The notes under the pieces are model-generated. The model saw only the letters and a program-made list of their open reading frames with translations, was not told the origin of the DNA and made no database searches. Shown in pieces: positions 5,633 through 5,832 of a stretch of DNA of 5,832 nt. Every line of letters begins with the position of its first letter. Positions within the stretch are counted from its first letter, which is position 1. The stretch spans positions 1-5,832 of the forward strand of contig JARRJS010000165.1 of NCBI GenBank assembly GCA_037388885.1. The letters are read 5' to 3'. The DNA is from JARRJS01 sp037388885 (GTDB lineage: Bacteria; Gemmatimonadota; Gemmatimonadetes; Longimicrobiales; RSA9). The translations under genes and the position numbers were made by a program.

Positions 5633-5676
5633 GGGCCGGCCGTCTTGCGCAGACGCGCTCCGGCCCGCAGTTGTTT
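5633..5676 (+). terminator. Nested hairpin between tRNA-Arg and rnpB, possible weak terminator
   Basis: GGGCCGG (5633-5639) pairs with CCGGCCC (5660-5666). Inside it, CGTCT (5641-5645) pairs with AGACG (5651-5655) around a 5-nt loop. GCAG and then TTGTTT follow, an imperfect T tract. It could end the tRNA transcript or, if read through, act as a processing structure before rnpB. No clear rnpB promoter is visible between it and the RNA. Confidence 0.45.
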
Positions 5677-5680
5677 GACA

Positions 5681-5832
5681 GATCGGGAAGTGAGCGCGGA
5701 CCGCGGCCGCTCGTGCGGCGGTCGAGGAAAGTCCGAGCTCCACAGGGCAGGGTGCCGGGTAACGCCCGGGCGCGGCGACGCGACGGAAAGTGCCACAGAG
5801 AACAGACCGCCGATGGCCCACGCAGCCGGCGC
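5681..5832 (+). ncRNA. rnpB: RNase P RNA (rnpB), 5' part, truncated by window end
   Basis: This is the catalytic RNA of RNase P, which cleaves 5' leaders from pre-tRNAs. The conserved P4-forming block GAGGAAAGTCCGAGCTCC begins at 5724. CAGGGTGCCGGGTAACGCCCGG (from about 5748) contains the P9 hairpin with its TAAC loop, as in bacterial type A RNAs. CACAGAGAACAGACCGCC (5794-5811) is another near-universal block. Upstream, GACCGC...GCGGTC (about 5698-5723) fits P3. The 5' end is approximate (about 5681-5685), as P1 cannot be checked without the missing 3' end, which should include the second P4 strand. About 150 of the usual 350-400 nt are present. Confidence 0.95.

Noticed and set aside
5675..5680. 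TTGACA as a -35 box for rnpB
   Set aside because: It lies directly before the expected RNase P RNA 5' end. Helix P3 and the conserved P4 block begin too soon afterwards for a -10 box and start site to fit.

Overview
The window is GC-rich (roughly two thirds G+C by eye), densely packed bacterial chromosome. The organism cannot be fixed from the sequence alone. The GC content, a bacterial type A-looking RNase P RNA, lipoprotein-type secretion signals, GTG starts and a trehalose/maltose-type sugar ABC cassette would fit Gemmatimonadota or a similar high-GC Gram-negative lineage, but that is a guess. There is no transposase, integrase, phage gene or CRISPR array.

Layout, left to right. (1) Positions 1-1024, plus strand: the C-terminal ~340 residues of a glutaryl-CoA dehydrogenase-type acyl-CoA dehydrogenase whose N-terminus lies outside the window. 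A small hairpin followed by a T-rich stretch comes next. (2) Positions 1137-2036, plus strand: a predicted lipoprotein of unknown function, with a possible NTF2-like N-terminal part and a beta-rich C-terminal part. It converges, with a 7-nt gap, on (3) a minus-strand operon from 5142 down to 2044. This encodes a lipoprotein sugar-binding protein and two MalF/MalG-type permeases, with 8-nt and 4-nt gene overlaps and strong ribosome sites that imply translational coupling. No ATPase gene accompanies them, so the importer probably borrows a shared MsmX/MsiK-type ATPase encoded elsewhere. (4) Positions 5143-5550: about 400 nt without a protein gene. It holds two inverted arms built from CGARTT hexamers, about 150 bp apart with GC-rich inverted repeats between them, then a plausible sigma70-type promoter and a leader hairpin. 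(5) Positions 5551-5624, plus strand: tRNA-Arg(ACG) without encoded CCA. (6) A nested hairpin and then the 5' part of the RNase P RNA gene (rnpB), cut by the window end.

The genes fall into unrelated housekeeping and metabolic units: acyl-CoA catabolism, an envelope lipoprotein, sugar import and RNA processing. The tRNA and rnpB may share a transcript, and RNase P would process that tRNA. The least explained part is the inverted hexamer-repeat structure between the sugar operon and the tRNA. I see no convincing novel multigene system.
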